Source of the DNA: Oleiagrimonas sp963747595
GTDB taxonomy: Bacteria > Pseudomonadota > Gammaproteobacteria > Xanthomonadales > Rhodanobacteraceae
Direction: 5' to 3'
Length of the DNA stretch: 64,000 nucleotides
Assembly: GCA_963747595.1 (NCBI GenBank)
Contig: CAVVFO010000002.1
Coordinates: forward strand, 1,922,001 to 1,986,000
Positions 50,046-59,038 of this stretch are shown one piece after another; position 1 is the stretch's first letter, and every line of letters starts with the position of its first letter. A model generated the notes under the pieces. The model was not told where the DNA came from and did not search any database. It saw only the letters and a program-made list of their open reading frames with translations. The translations under genes were made by a program, and so were the position numbers.

Positions 50046-51115
50046 TTGCCTTCACCTTCCGTCTTGGTGGAGCCCCGCTGCCAGGCATCGCCGGCCATCG
50101 CATCATCCGTCGGCGAGCTCATGGACTGCTGGCCCTGCAGCGTCTTCCGGAGCCGGATCGTTTCGCGCATCAAGCGCAACAGGACCTTGTTGGCATTGAC
50201 TTCCAGCGCGGCGAACCGGCTTGCCTGCGCAGACGCTGCGGGGTTCTGCGTCGGGCCCGGGTGGTGCGACACCGCGGACGCTTCCAGCGTCAGCGGCATC
50301 TCGGGCATCTCGTCGCGAATTTCGTCCAGCACGGTGGTCAGCGCCACGCGGTCGAGCTCGTGCAGTTCTTCCAGGTATCCGTGCAACAACAACCGGTCCA
50401 TGACGAGATTGATCCTGCGCGGAATCCCGCGACTGGCACGGTAGACGGACGCAAAGATCTCGGGGGCCAGCTCCGGATCATGGTTCCATCCGACGGTACG
50501 CAAGCGATGCTCGATGTAGGCCCTGCTCTCCTCCTCGCCCATGGGTTCGAGCCGGTGGGAAACGATCACGCGCTGACGCAACTGTTCCATGCGGTTGTTG
50601 ATGATCAGGTCGCGCAGTTCCGTCTGACCCACGAGAAATACCTGCAGGAGCGCGCGGCCCCCGAATTCCAGATTCGACAGGATGCGCAGCATCTCCAGCG
50701 CCGCGGGAGTCAGTGTCTGCGCCTCATCCACCACCAGAAGGGCGTGCGCATGATGCTCACGCAGCACCATCAGATGCTGCTTCAGGTCCTGCAGCAAGGC
50801 CTCCTTGCTGCGTTGTTCATAGGACAGGTCGAATGCCGAGGCCACGGCCGGCAATATGTCCTCGCTGCCGAGATTGGCCGAGGCGATACTGGCCATGGCG
50901 ATGTTGCGATACGCGACTTCTTCCAGCAACTTCTGGATGAGCAGCGTCTTGCCGGTGCCCACCGCACCGGTGATCATGACGAAACCTTCCCCCTGCTCGA
51001 GGCCGTAAAGCAGGTAGGCCATGGCGCGTTTGTGGCCCTTGCTGGGGAACAGCATCGCCGAATCCGGCGTCAACTGGAATGGCTTGCCGTGCAGGTTGTA
51101 AAACGCCTGATACAT
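50042..51115 (-). CDS. XrtA-associated AAA ATPase (GspA/ExeA-like)
   Basis: 357-residue ATPase. GKPFQLTPDSAMLFPSKGHK at 10-29 is the family opening; Walker A GAVGTGKT at 50-57; Walker B ALLVVDEAQTL; sensor-type FLVGQTELRDLI. It resembles the secretion ATPase subfamily found only with PEP-CTERM loci, thought to power envelope export or assembly. About 80 C-terminal residues (from MPEMPLTLEAS) are linker and coiled. It starts 7 bp after the outer-membrane protein stop. Intact. Confidence 0.94.
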   Translation of the reverse strand: MYQAFYNLHGKPFQLTPDSAMLFPSKGHKRAMAYLLYGLEQGEGFVMITGAVGTGKTLLIQKLLEEVAYRNIAMASIASANLGSEDILPAVASAFDLSYEQRSKEALLQDLKQHLMVLREHHAHALLVVDEAQTLTPAALEMLRILSNLEFGGRALLQVFLVGQTELRDLIINNRMEQLRQRVIVSHRLEPMGEEESRAYIEHRLRTVGWNHDPELAPEIFASVYRASRGIPRRINLVMDRLLLHGYLEELHELDRVALTTVLDEIRDEMPEMPLTLEASAVSHHPGPTQNPAASAQASRFAALEVNANKVLLRLMRETIRLRKTLQGQQSMSSPTDDAMAGDAWQRGSTKTEGEGK

Positions 51116-51122
51116 ATGGGTC

Positions 51123-52686
51123 TCAAAAAAGGTGGGTCCACTGCAGGAAAATCACGTTCGCCCGGTATCCACGTGCGCCTGTCAATACGGAAGACACGTT
51201 GCTGGAGTCATGGCGCAGCCGCACGCTGGCGTAATCTTCGGGACCGAACTGATGCACCAGTGCCAATTGTTCGTAATTGTTGTATCGAACCTGGCCATCG
51301 CGGAACTGATACCGCTGCCAGCCCAGAGTGGGCGTAAGCGTGGTGAATGCCCCGATATTGAACAGCCAGTCGACATTGGCATTGACAACCTTTTCCTGCC
51401 GGTGGTCCAAGGCAAAATAGCTGCGTCGTTCATCGTATAGCCTCACGCGCAACCTGCCTGTCGGCATCTCGTACTCTGCCGACGCCGTGGCGCGCTTCAT
51501 GAGATAAGACTGGCGTTCCGTAAGTGAGGGAAGGCTGGAAAGACCGACAGGCGAGGCGTTGACCAGACCCGGATTTTCTCCCAGCAATTGCTGGTTGAGG
51601 TCGGTGGGCCGTTCCTCGTAACTGATGGTCGTGGTCAACAGGGCGGCGGTGCGTGACCAGGAAAACTGGTAACTGCGCCCATAGAATCGATGTCCGACCA
51701 TGGCCTTGAGCTGATAGAGACTGCTCGCCCACGTTAAGCCCGCATCCCAGTAACTCGCCGCCAGCTTGTCAACGGTGCCATCCGGCAGGAACTTGCTTTC
51801 CCTCCCCGCATCAACCAGCAGACGGATCGTGTTGCTGACCTTCACGTAGGCGCCCAGCTTGGCGACCGCGTAGTCCACACTCCGACCGAAATTCGGCTCG
51901 ATACGCTGCTCGGAATACCCCAGATTCCAGCCCCAGGTTTTATCCGTGGGACTCACAAGACTGAATTGCACCGCGTTGCTGGTGATGTCGGGGATGCCGG
52001 ACAACACATCGCCGTTTTGGGCGGGGATGCCCCGGGTGTTGTACATCACCCGCCCGTAGCTGTAGCGCAGGCTTGCGGTTCCAACGTTGCCCAGATCCTG
52101 GATCCAGTACGGACTGAGGGTGCCTCTCGCCACATTGGCACGGTTGTTGTTCAAAAAGAACGTGCCAGATGCCGCTGACAATTGATTGTTGATGACCTCG
52201 CTGCCGTACATGGCGGTGCCATCCACAAACAAATGCTGCGGAAGAATGGTCAGCGTGCCGTTGGCATCGAGGTTTTGGGTCACCTGATTGTAGCTGGAGT
52301 GGCCCGCATACAGATATCCGGTGAGCGCGTAGTCCAATACTCCGGAAAAATGCGGCCCGCTGTAGGCAGCCTTTAAAAATGGCTTGATCTGGGTGATCCA
52401 GCTCGTTTGTTTGGGCGTGTCGGAAGGCGCCAGCTTCAGGTTGTCGGTATACAGCTCCCCGATGGTCACGCCCACGACCCATCCCGGTTCGGCAAGGGTC
52501 GGCTGGCGAACAGTACCGATCGGCACATTTGAATTTCCAGCCTCTTCGCCGGGAGCGACACGCGGTGTCGCCGGCCCCACGGACGGTATCTCCTGCGCCG
52601 AGGCAGAGCGTCCAGCAACTGGCCAGGATGAGTGACGACAACACCACCCGAGACAACGAAGTCCGCAATCCCCGCCGCGCATCCAT
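51123..52686 (-). CDS. PEP-CTERM system outer-membrane beta-barrel protein, frame break in signal peptide
   Basis: About 520 residues. The signal peptide reads MDARRGLRTSLSRVVLSSLI from ATG 52686, then near 52615 the frame must change to reach GRSASAQEIPSVGPA and the mature protein. The long frame's own N terminus (MRGGDCGLRCLG) is not a signal. Mature part: GWVVGVTIGELYTDNLKLAP and alternating amphipathic strands ending FLQWTHLF with a terminal Phe, as expected of an outer-membrane barrel. It matches the uncharacterised XrtA-associated family, likely a channel or anchor for the polymer. A single indel would abolish export, so sequencing error is likely. Confidence 0.85.
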
Positions 52687-52696
52687 GGTCCGGGGA

Positions 52697-53590
52697 CTAA
52701 TAGCCATAACCACTGTCGTAGTGGTTCTCGCTCGCCGGAAGCTGGCTCATGTTGAGGATCAGGCCGACATACTGCGAGTCATTCAAGCTTTGCAGGGAGG
52801 CATCGAGCGCCTGCTGCCGGGTACGGCCTGCCGCGACCACCACGACGACCTGGCCCATGTACGAGGCCAGCACCTGGGACTCCGAGGTGGCCAGCAGCGG
52901 TGAAGAGTCGAATACCACCAGCCGGCGGCGATTCCGGCCGCCGAATGCTTCCAGGACATCCTGCATGCGACGGCTGCCGAACAATTCCGCCGTCAACGGG
53001 TGGCGCTCCCCGACCGGTACCACCAGCAGATTGGGCACGTCGGTGCGCACGATCACCTCGGCCGGCTGGCGCCGTTCGTCCGCCAGCACGTCCATCAGGC
53101 CAGGCCGCCCCTCGAGCCCGAGCGCGCGGGTGATGCTGGATTTGGGTATGTCACCGTCTACCAGCAACACCTCGTAATCCGGTTCGCGCGCCAGGCTCAG
53201 GGCGAGATTCACTGCGGTAAAGGTCTTGCCTTCATCCGACCCCGCGCTGGTCACCAGGATGCGCTCCGCATGCGCCAAGGCTTTGGCGCGTTTTCCGGCA
53301 GCATTGGCCAGCAATGGGCGCTTGATACGGCGCAGCTCATCCTTGAGCCGGCCGTCTCCGTCGCCATTGGCAGGGAGAAAGCCCATCCGCTCGAGCATCG
53401 AGTAATCCACATGCACCAGCGGCGCGGCTTCCACAGACTTATGCGCTGCCTGCTCGCGTTCCTGCAAACGCTCGACCGTCGGCCCCGGTTGTGGCGATGT
53501 CGTATCCGGCGCCGGATCGATTCGCGACGACTCCTGCGATTCGGGGCGCATGAATTTGAGTTTTTCGGCTGCCTTCTCGACGATGCTCAT
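52697..53590 (-). CDS. XrtA-associated tyrosine autokinase (BY-kinase)
   Basis: 297-residue cytoplasmic kinase. Walker A-like SAGSDEGKTFTAVNLALSLA, Walker A' VLLVDGDIPKSSITRAL and Walker B RRLVVFDSSPLLATSESQ define the BY-kinase fold; the C terminus ENHYDSGYGY is the autophosphorylated Tyr cluster. It works with the separate chain-length protein whose gene it overlaps by 4 bp, controlling polymer length through phosphorylation cycles. The N-terminal 90 residues are polar and Pro-rich. Intact. Confidence 0.95.
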   Translation of the reverse strand: MSIVEKAAEKLKFMRPESQESSRIDPAPDTTSPQPGPTVERLQEREQAAHKSVEAAPLVHVDYSMLERMGFLPANGDGDGRLKDELRRIKRPLLANAAGKRAKALAHAERILVTSAGSDEGKTFTAVNLALSLAREPDYEVLLVDGDIPKSSITRALGLEGRPGLMDVLADERRQPAEVIVRTDVPNLLVVPVGERHPLTAELFGSRRMQDVLEAFGGRNRRRLVVFDSSPLLATSESQVLASYMGQVVVVVAAGRTRQQALDASLQSLNDSQYVGLILNMSQLPASENHYDSGYGY

Positions 53591-55218
53591 ACGGCCCCCA
53601 TGACGAAGAAATGCTGCACCAGATGCGTAAGCGGGCTATTAAAGGCAAAGCCCACCACGACCACTACAGCCAGCAGGCCGGCGCCGGCGCAGAACCCGAT
53701 CACTTCGCGTTGCCGTGCCGCATGCCGGGCCTGCGACACCACCAGGCTGACGGCGCCCAGCACCGGATATCCGCTTGACTCGCGCAACCCCTTGAGGCTC
53801 ACGAACACCGGCTTTATTTTGTGCAGGAAATAGGCAAATCCGGCGCCGATAGCCACCGCCAATGCGAAGACCATCAACAACAACAGCCCGCGTTTCGGAC
53901 TCACGGGCTGCAACGGGGCTGCCGGTGGATTGACCACCCGGAATTTCAGGTTGTTGCCGCTTTGCGTCGCGTCCTGGGACAGTTGGGCCGTATTCAAGCG
54001 TTCCAGCAGCTGATCGTACTGCTTTTTGGTGGTTTGGTAATTGCGCGTCAGTTTCTGCAAGGTGGCTTCCACGCCGGTAATCTGCCCCGCCTGATTCTTG
54101 AGATCCGCAATCCGCTTTTTCTGCAAGCCGATTTGCGTGGCCAGCGTCCGGATCTGAACCTGGGTCGTATAAAGAGACTTCTGCATCTCCTGATACACCG
54201 GATTATCGGAAACCACACCCATCGACGATGTGTCTGCGTGTTTCTTCAACGCCTGGCGCCGCTTCTGGAGTTGGGCGATCATGCGCTTGGTGGAAATCAC
54301 GTCAGGGTACTGGTCCGTATAACGCAGCAGGAGCTTGTTGAGCTGCTGCTGGTAGGCCGCAATCTGCTTGTCGATATCCTGCGTGCGTGGATCGATACCG
54401 CCGGAACTCGAGCCGGCTGTCATGGCATGCATCTGCTGGTGGGTGGTGGCGCGGCTGGATACTGCCGTGTCGTACTGGTCCTGCAACGTCTGCAATTGGG
54501 TTTCGGCGGCCTGCAGGCGCGTGAAATAGTTGCTGCCACCCTGGCCGGGAATGTAGCCAATGTTGGCTTTCTTGAAAGCCGCGAGTTTCTTCTCTGCGTC
54601 ATTCAACTTCTGGCCGTAATCCTGGACCTGCTGTTGCAGGAAATTCTGCGCCGTATCGGTGGAAGCCGTGTTCGCGCCCAGCGTGTCGTTCACGAGTATC
54701 TGCAGGAACGCCTGGACAACGTGCTTCGCCATCGTCCGATCGGAATCGGCATAGCTCACGGTATACAGATCCCTCGCGCCGGCATCGCTGATGTGAACCG
54801 CAGAGCCGAGCCTCTCCAGCAACGCGTCCTTGGCCTCCGGTGTCATGGCACGCGACGACAACCCGGTCTTGTCCGCCACCGCCTCCAGATTGGGGCGCGA
54901 AAGCATTGTGTGCGTAATGATGCGCAGGCGCTGGCGCACGTCCGGCTGCACCGCGACCCCCTTGAGCAGCGGATTGGTCAACGCCTCGGTGTCGGCATAC
55001 ACCTGGGCGCTGGCTTCATACTTGTTGGGGAGGCTGAACACCAGCACCGCCCCCACGATCATCACGCACCATGCAACGATCAGCGCATGCCAGCGATAGC
55101 GCCAGGCCGCGCGTATCTCCAACAGCACGTACTGAAACATTTCATGCATGCCGAAAGATTGATTCTGCATTGCGCTGCTTCCCGATGTCGCCAGTGGTTG
55201 CCGTGTGTCCGTCATCAT
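53587..55218 (-). CDS. XrtA system polysaccharide chain-length determinant (Wzz/EpsF type)
   Basis: 543-residue inner-membrane protein. First membrane helix ALIVAWCVMIVGAVLVFSL at about residue 44-62 with the Wzz-type SLPNKYEASAQVYADTEALT after it; a long coiled-coil periplasmic arm (LQQQVQDYGQKLNDAEKKLA, QAAETQLQTLQDQYDTAVSS); the Pro-rich NPPAAPLQPVSPKRG before membrane helix 2, and a third C-terminal helix. It sets the length and supports export of the polymer together with the kinase. Intact. The start is 3 bp after the export gene stop. Confidence 0.95.
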   Translation of the reverse strand: MMTDTRQPLATSGSSAMQNQSFGMHEMFQYVLLEIRAAWRYRWHALIVAWCVMIVGAVLVFSLPNKYEASAQVYADTEALTNPLLKGVAVQPDVRQRLRIITHTMLSRPNLEAVADKTGLSSRAMTPEAKDALLERLGSAVHISDAGARDLYTVSYADSDRTMAKHVVQAFLQILVNDTLGANTASTDTAQNFLQQQVQDYGQKLNDAEKKLAAFKKANIGYIPGQGGSNYFTRLQAAETQLQTLQDQYDTAVSSRATTHQQMHAMTAGSSSGGIDPRTQDIDKQIAAYQQQLNKLLLRYTDQYPDVISTKRMIAQLQKRRQALKKHADTSSMGVVSDNPVYQEMQKSLYTTQVQIRTLATQIGLQKKRIADLKNQAGQITGVEATLQKLTRNYQTTKKQYDQLLERLNTAQLSQDATQSGNNLKFRVVNPPAAPLQPVSPKRGLLLLMVFALAVAIGAGFAYFLHKIKPVFVSLKGLRESSGYPVLGAVSLVVSQARHAARQREVIGFCAGAGLLAVVVVVGFAFNSPLTHLVQHFFVMGAV

Positions 55219-55221
55219 CGT

Positions 55222-55845
55222 TTAAAAAAACGACTCGGGAATGATCAGGATGTCCCCGGGGCGCATGACCACGTTGTCCTTGATCGTGCCGTTCATCAGG
55301 TCGCCGATCCGCACCGGAATGGTCTGCTCCTTGCCGTCATGCAGGTGGCGGATGATCTTGGCGCTGTTGCCGGAGGCGAACTTGGTGAGACCGCCGACAT
55401 CGATCATCACGTCGAGCAGCGTCATGCCGCTGCGGTAGGGCACGGACTTGGGCGTCGTCGCCTGTCCGACCACGCGTACCTGCTGGCTGTAGGCACCCAC
55501 GAACCTCTTGACGATCACGGTCACCAGCGGCGACCGGATGTAGCGGCTCAGGGATTTCTCCAGGTCGCCTGCCAGCTGATCCGGGGTTTTCCCCGCTGCC
55601 GTGATGGACTGGACCAACGGAATGGAGATCCGCCCGTCCGGCCGCACCGGCACGGTGGTGCTCAGATTGGGGTTGTCGCGTACAAAGATGTTCAGTGAAT
55701 CGCCAGGCCCGATAATGTAGCGCTCCGTTGTTTTGGGCGCCGCATTCGCGCCGTTGACAACCGGTGCGGTACTGCAACTGCAAAGCAACAATACGCCAGC
55801 CGTGACGATCAACAACAACAGGTAGTTTCGCGGTAACAGTTTCAA
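55222..55845 (-). CDS. Polysaccharide export outer-membrane lipoprotein (Wza-like)
   Basis: 207-residue secreted lipoprotein. The signal is LLLLIVTAGVLLLCSC with acylation at C24 (second Cys). YIIGPGDSLNIFVRDNPNLS and VPVRPDGRISIPLVQSITAA form the poly-export domain; VRVVGQATTPKSVPYRSGMT starts the SLBB-like domain; it ends in MRPGDILIIPESFF. It is the short XrtA-associated form, forming the exit channel. 19 bp separate it from epsB. Confidence 0.95.
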   Translation of the reverse strand: MKLLPRNYLLLLIVTAGVLLLCSCSTAPVVNGANAAPKTTERYIIGPGDSLNIFVRDNPNLSTTVPVRPDGRISIPLVQSITAAGKTPDQLAGDLEKSLSRYIRSPLVTVIVKRFVGAYSQQVRVVGQATTPKSVPYRSGMTLLDVMIDVGGLTKFASGNSAKIIRHLHDGKEQTIPVRIGDLMNGTIKDNVVMRPGDILIIPESFF

Positions 55846-55864
55846 TTGCTTGTTCTCCGAAATT

Positions 55865-57265
55865 TCAGCGCGCGCCGCGCCCGAACAGGACGACTTCCAC
55901 CGTCTGGACCAGAATGGCCAGATCGAACACGAAGTTGTGGTTTTTCACATAAAACAGATCGAATTTCAGCTTTTCCTCGGCATCCTGCATGGACGAGCCA
56001 TACGGATAACGCAATTGGGCCCAGCCGGTGAGCCCGGGTTTCACGCAATGGCGCAGGGGATAGCACGGAATGTGGATGTTGAAGTCATCCACGAACTGCG
56101 GCCGTTCCGGACGTGGCCCGATGATGCTCATGTCGCCCCCCAGCACGTTCCACAACTGCGGCAGTTCATCCAGCCGGGTCTTGCGGGTGAACTGTCCGAC
56201 CTTGGTCACACGATTGTCGCCCGTGGTCGCCCAGCGCGCCACGCCATCGCGCTCGGCATCGGTACGCATGCTGCGGAACTTGATCAATGCAAACGGCCTG
56301 CCATGTTCGCCAACCCGCTGCTGCCGGTAAAGAATGGGTGCGCCACGGCCCGATTCCATCCGTATCGCCAATGCGGTCAGCAGCATGAAGGGCCACGTCA
56401 GGATCAACACCAGCAATGCCACAATCACATCGAAGGTGCGCTTGACCGTGCGCCTCAGCGGCGAAATGTGGAAGCCATTGGAAAACACCAGCCACGAGAG
56501 GTCAGTAAGGTCCATCCTGATGGTGCCGGCTTCACGATGGAAAAACTCCGACAGTTCAGTCACCGCCATGCCTCGCAGCCGGCATTCCATCAGCGCGTTT
56601 ACCGGCAGGGTGCCGCGGCGTTCATCCGGGCCTATCACGATTTCATCCACGCCGAGCCGCGACGCCCATTCATAGAAGGCCTCATCGGGGCGCAGCAGCA
56701 ACGCTTCCGGAACACTGACGGGATCGGGGTCGACCGGCACGTAACCGAGGATCTTGAATCCGCGCTGATCGGTCCTGCGGCGCATCTTGCGGGCCACTTC
56801 GGAGGCGCGCTCGCCGGCACCGAACACCACCACGCGGCGCTTGAACAAATCGGCGTCCACGAAACGCACGAAGAGCATCCGCCAGAAGGCGATCACGAAG
56901 TACCCGAGAACCAGCGCAATGCCGAGGACCCCACGCCCCAGGTACGCGGCCGGGACCGCATAGAACAACACCGCCAGGGCGACGCCGCCCAGCACGAACG
57001 CGACGCCCTGGCGGCTGAGCTGCCCCAGCCAACCGGCGCGCAGGTGGACCTGATAGAGCCCGAGGGCCGCCATCCCCAGGATCAACACGCAGGCAACCAG
57101 CGACGCGCGCCAATACAACGCACCAGCGAATGCGGCCCGGGCTTCGGCATCACCCCAGTAGCGCAGCGCCACAGCCGCGTACATGCTGCCCATCAGCAGT
57201 CCCAGGTCGGCCAGCACCAGCAACAATTGCCAGCTCACGGCCCTGAATCTGAATGCTCGGTACAT
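55865..57265 (-). CDS. EpsB-type undecaprenyl-phosphate sugar phosphotransferase
   Basis: First gene of the 24-kb operon. 466-residue initiating transferase: four to five N-terminal membrane helices, a CoA-binding-like nucleotide domain (RRVVVFGAGERASEVARKMR), a fifth helix DVIVALLVLILTWPFMLLTA, then the catalytic sugar-transferase domain (ALIKFRSMRTDAERDG, NRVTKVGQFTRKTRLDELPQ, MSIIGPRPERPQFVD, VKPGLTGWAQLRYPYG). It moves a hexose-1-phosphate onto undecaprenyl phosphate to start the repeat unit. It matches the EpsB family associated with PEP-CTERM loci. Intact; a CRP-type promoter lies upstream. Confidence 0.95.
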   Translation of the reverse strand: MYRAFRFRAVSWQLLLVLADLGLLMGSMYAAVALRYWGDAEARAAFAGALYWRASLVACVLILGMAALGLYQVHLRAGWLGQLSRQGVAFVLGGVALAVLFYAVPAAYLGRGVLGIALVLGYFVIAFWRMLFVRFVDADLFKRRVVVFGAGERASEVARKMRRRTDQRGFKILGYVPVDPDPVSVPEALLLRPDEAFYEWASRLGVDEIVIGPDERRGTLPVNALMECRLRGMAVTELSEFFHREAGTIRMDLTDLSWLVFSNGFHISPLRRTVKRTFDVIVALLVLILTWPFMLLTALAIRMESGRGAPILYRQQRVGEHGRPFALIKFRSMRTDAERDGVARWATTGDNRVTKVGQFTRKTRLDELPQLWNVLGGDMSIIGPRPERPQFVDDFNIHIPCYPLRHCVKPGLTGWAQLRYPYGSSMQDAEEKLKFDLFYVKNHNFVFDLAILVQTVEVVLFGRGAR

Positions 57266-57336
57266 GATTGCAGCCCGCCCCCTGTTTGCCTACCCCCACG
57301 TCCCTTGGTTCATCCGGTCGCGCAAGCAGCTACCTT

Positions 57337-57376
57337 TTTATACACTAAACATGCATTTAATGTGACACACATCACA
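57337..57376 (-). promoter_or_regulatory. CRP/Clp-type site and -10 box of the EPS operon
   Basis: TGTGACACACATCACA (57361-57376) is a perfect TGTGA-N6-TCACA palindrome, extended to AATGTGA/TCACATT. On the minus strand a TATAAA box lies at 57342-57337, so a start near 57329 would put the palindrome centre about 40 bp upstream, the classical class II CRP position. The leader to the epsB ATG would be about 64 nt. Site and spacing are seen; the acting protein (cAMP-CRP or Clp) is inferred. Confidence 0.75.
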
Positions 57377-57641
57377 TTTAAGCGACAACTCGGCAACTCT
57401 GCACGAAACATGCTGAAGCCGTCGTGAAGGGCCGCACAGGAAAGGCCTCTGCTGGCACGCAAATTCCGGCAGAGCAGTGCCCACAATCTCCCCGGGTACA
57501 GGCACGCATCGGCGGCACCCGACGGGCGCCCGCTTGCCGGGCACGCCGCGTATCCGGACGCGCTCCAGCATTGCAATGGAGCAGAAGCGACCGGACTCCA
57601 CCGATGCGTTTCTGCCCGCTTCGGGTCATCCGGACCCCTAT

Positions 57642-58965
57642 CAGGCTGTTGAAATTCGCATGAAGACGTCGAGATCACCCATCCTGCGTCGTGTCTTCGG
57701 TGCGGGATATTCGTCCCCCAAAATGCTTTCGTATGGCTTTGCAGCGTTTTTCGCGCTGCCCGGACGCACCTTCCCTGTCGTCGGGGTCATCCGTTGAGCT
57801 CCGCCGCCAGCAGGCCGCGCAAGCGGATCAGGTTGCTGGCCGCCACGGCCATCTGAAACAGCGCTTGCACGCGTGCATGGCCGCGCTGCTTGACCTGTCG
57901 CATGCCGGCAGCGGATTTGATCCAGCCGAAGTGGGTTTCGATCCACGCACGGATCTTGATGCTTACCGCGTAGCCACTGTGACGCGTGGTGCGGCTATCG
58001 ATCGCGCTACGCCGGTTGGTCGTGTTTTGCGCGACATGCGGTGTGACGCGGTGCTTCCGACATCCGGCCACGAAGTCTGCCGTGTCGTAGCCTTTGTCGG
58101 CCGCAAGCGTGCGCCGTCTTCGTCCTTTGAGATCGCCCATCATCGCCAACGCCGTTTCACGTTCGCCATATCCGGTGGCCAGGCTCAGACGGGCGTCGCA
58201 CGCCAGGCCGTGGCGGTTCTCCATCAGCAGGTGACCCTGATAGCTCAGCTGCGCGCCGGTGTTGCCCTTGCGGTACAGCCGCGCGTCCGGATCGCTGGTG
58301 GAAGCGTGGGTGTCGTTGCTGCGCTTTTGCCCCTTGAAGTCCGGCGGTGCGTTGCGCGGCCCGGTGCCGCCGGGGCCAGGCGGCGGCGCGTCCTTGGGCT
58401 GGAAACTCTTGTGCGAGGCCCATGCCTGCAGCAGCGTGCCGTCCACCGAGAAATGTTCTTCGGACATCAGGCCACGGCGCTCAGCAAGCCGCACCACCTC
58501 GCGGAAAAACTCGCTCGCCACCGCGTTGTCGTTGAGTCGGTCGCGGTTCTTCGAGAACACCGAGTGATCCCACACCACATCGTCGATAGCCAAGCCGACA
58601 AACCAGCGAAACAGCAGGTTGTAGCGCAACTGCTCCATCAGCAGCCGCTCGCTGCGGATCGAATAGAACAGCTGCAGCAACTGTGCGCGCATCAGCTTCT
58701 CCGGCGCGATCGAGGCGCGGCCGTAGTCGCTGTAGAGCGTGCTGAACAAGCCGTCCATACGCTTGAGCGCGGTATCCACCAGCGTGCGCACCGCACGCAA
58801 GGGATGATCCGTCGGTACGAAGTCGTCCAGCTTCGCCACCGTGAACAACGATTCCTGCGTAATGTCCGCTCCGCGCATCCCATGGCTCCGTCAAATCCAG
58901 CGAGACCTTATGGTAAAACGATCCTCGCAAAGTCAGACGCACCAACGGCGAATTTCAACAGCCTG
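57642..58965 (-). mobile_element. IS5-family element with 4-bp target duplication
   Basis: 1324 bp between CAGGCTGTTGAAATTCGC (57642-57659) and its inverted copy ending at 58965, flanked by CTAT on both sides (57638-57641 and 58966-58969). The intact transposase and target duplication point to a recent insertion. It separates the EPS operon promoter from the Moco genes. Confidence 0.92.
57787..58878 (-). CDS. IS5-family transposase
   Basis: Complete 363-residue DDE transposase (transposase DUF772/DDE type): KLDDFVPTDHPLRAVRTLVD and LLFRWFVGLAIDDVVWDHSV at the N terminus, first D in EEHFSVDGTLLQAWASHKSF, second D in LAADKGYDTADF, and the acidic C-terminal residue in WIETHFGWIKSAAGMRQ. A Pro/Gly insert (DAPPPGPGGTGPRNAPP) lies in the middle. 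Not closely related to IS copies A and B. Intact. Confidence 0.93.
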   Translation of the reverse strand: MRGADITQESLFTVAKLDDFVPTDHPLRAVRTLVDTALKRMDGLFSTLYSDYGRASIAPEKLMRAQLLQLFYSIRSERLLMEQLRYNLLFRWFVGLAIDDVVWDHSVFSKNRDRLNDNAVASEFFREVVRLAERRGLMSEEHFSVDGTLLQAWASHKSFQPKDAPPPGPGGTGPRNAPPDFKGQKRSNDTHASTSDPDARLYRKGNTGAQLSYQGHLLMENRHGLACDARLSLATGYGERETALAMMGDLKGRRRRTLAADKGYDTADFVAGCRKHRVTPHVAQNTTNRRSAIDSRTTRHSGYAVSIKIRAWIETHFGWIKSAAGMRQVKQRGHARVQALFQMAVAASNLIRLRGLLAAELNG

Positions 58966-59038
58966 CTATCGCAGCAAACCCGCGCAACGCAGCGCCCCAC
59001 GATCGCGCGCACCTCATGCTGGCTCTATACTCGAGCGC

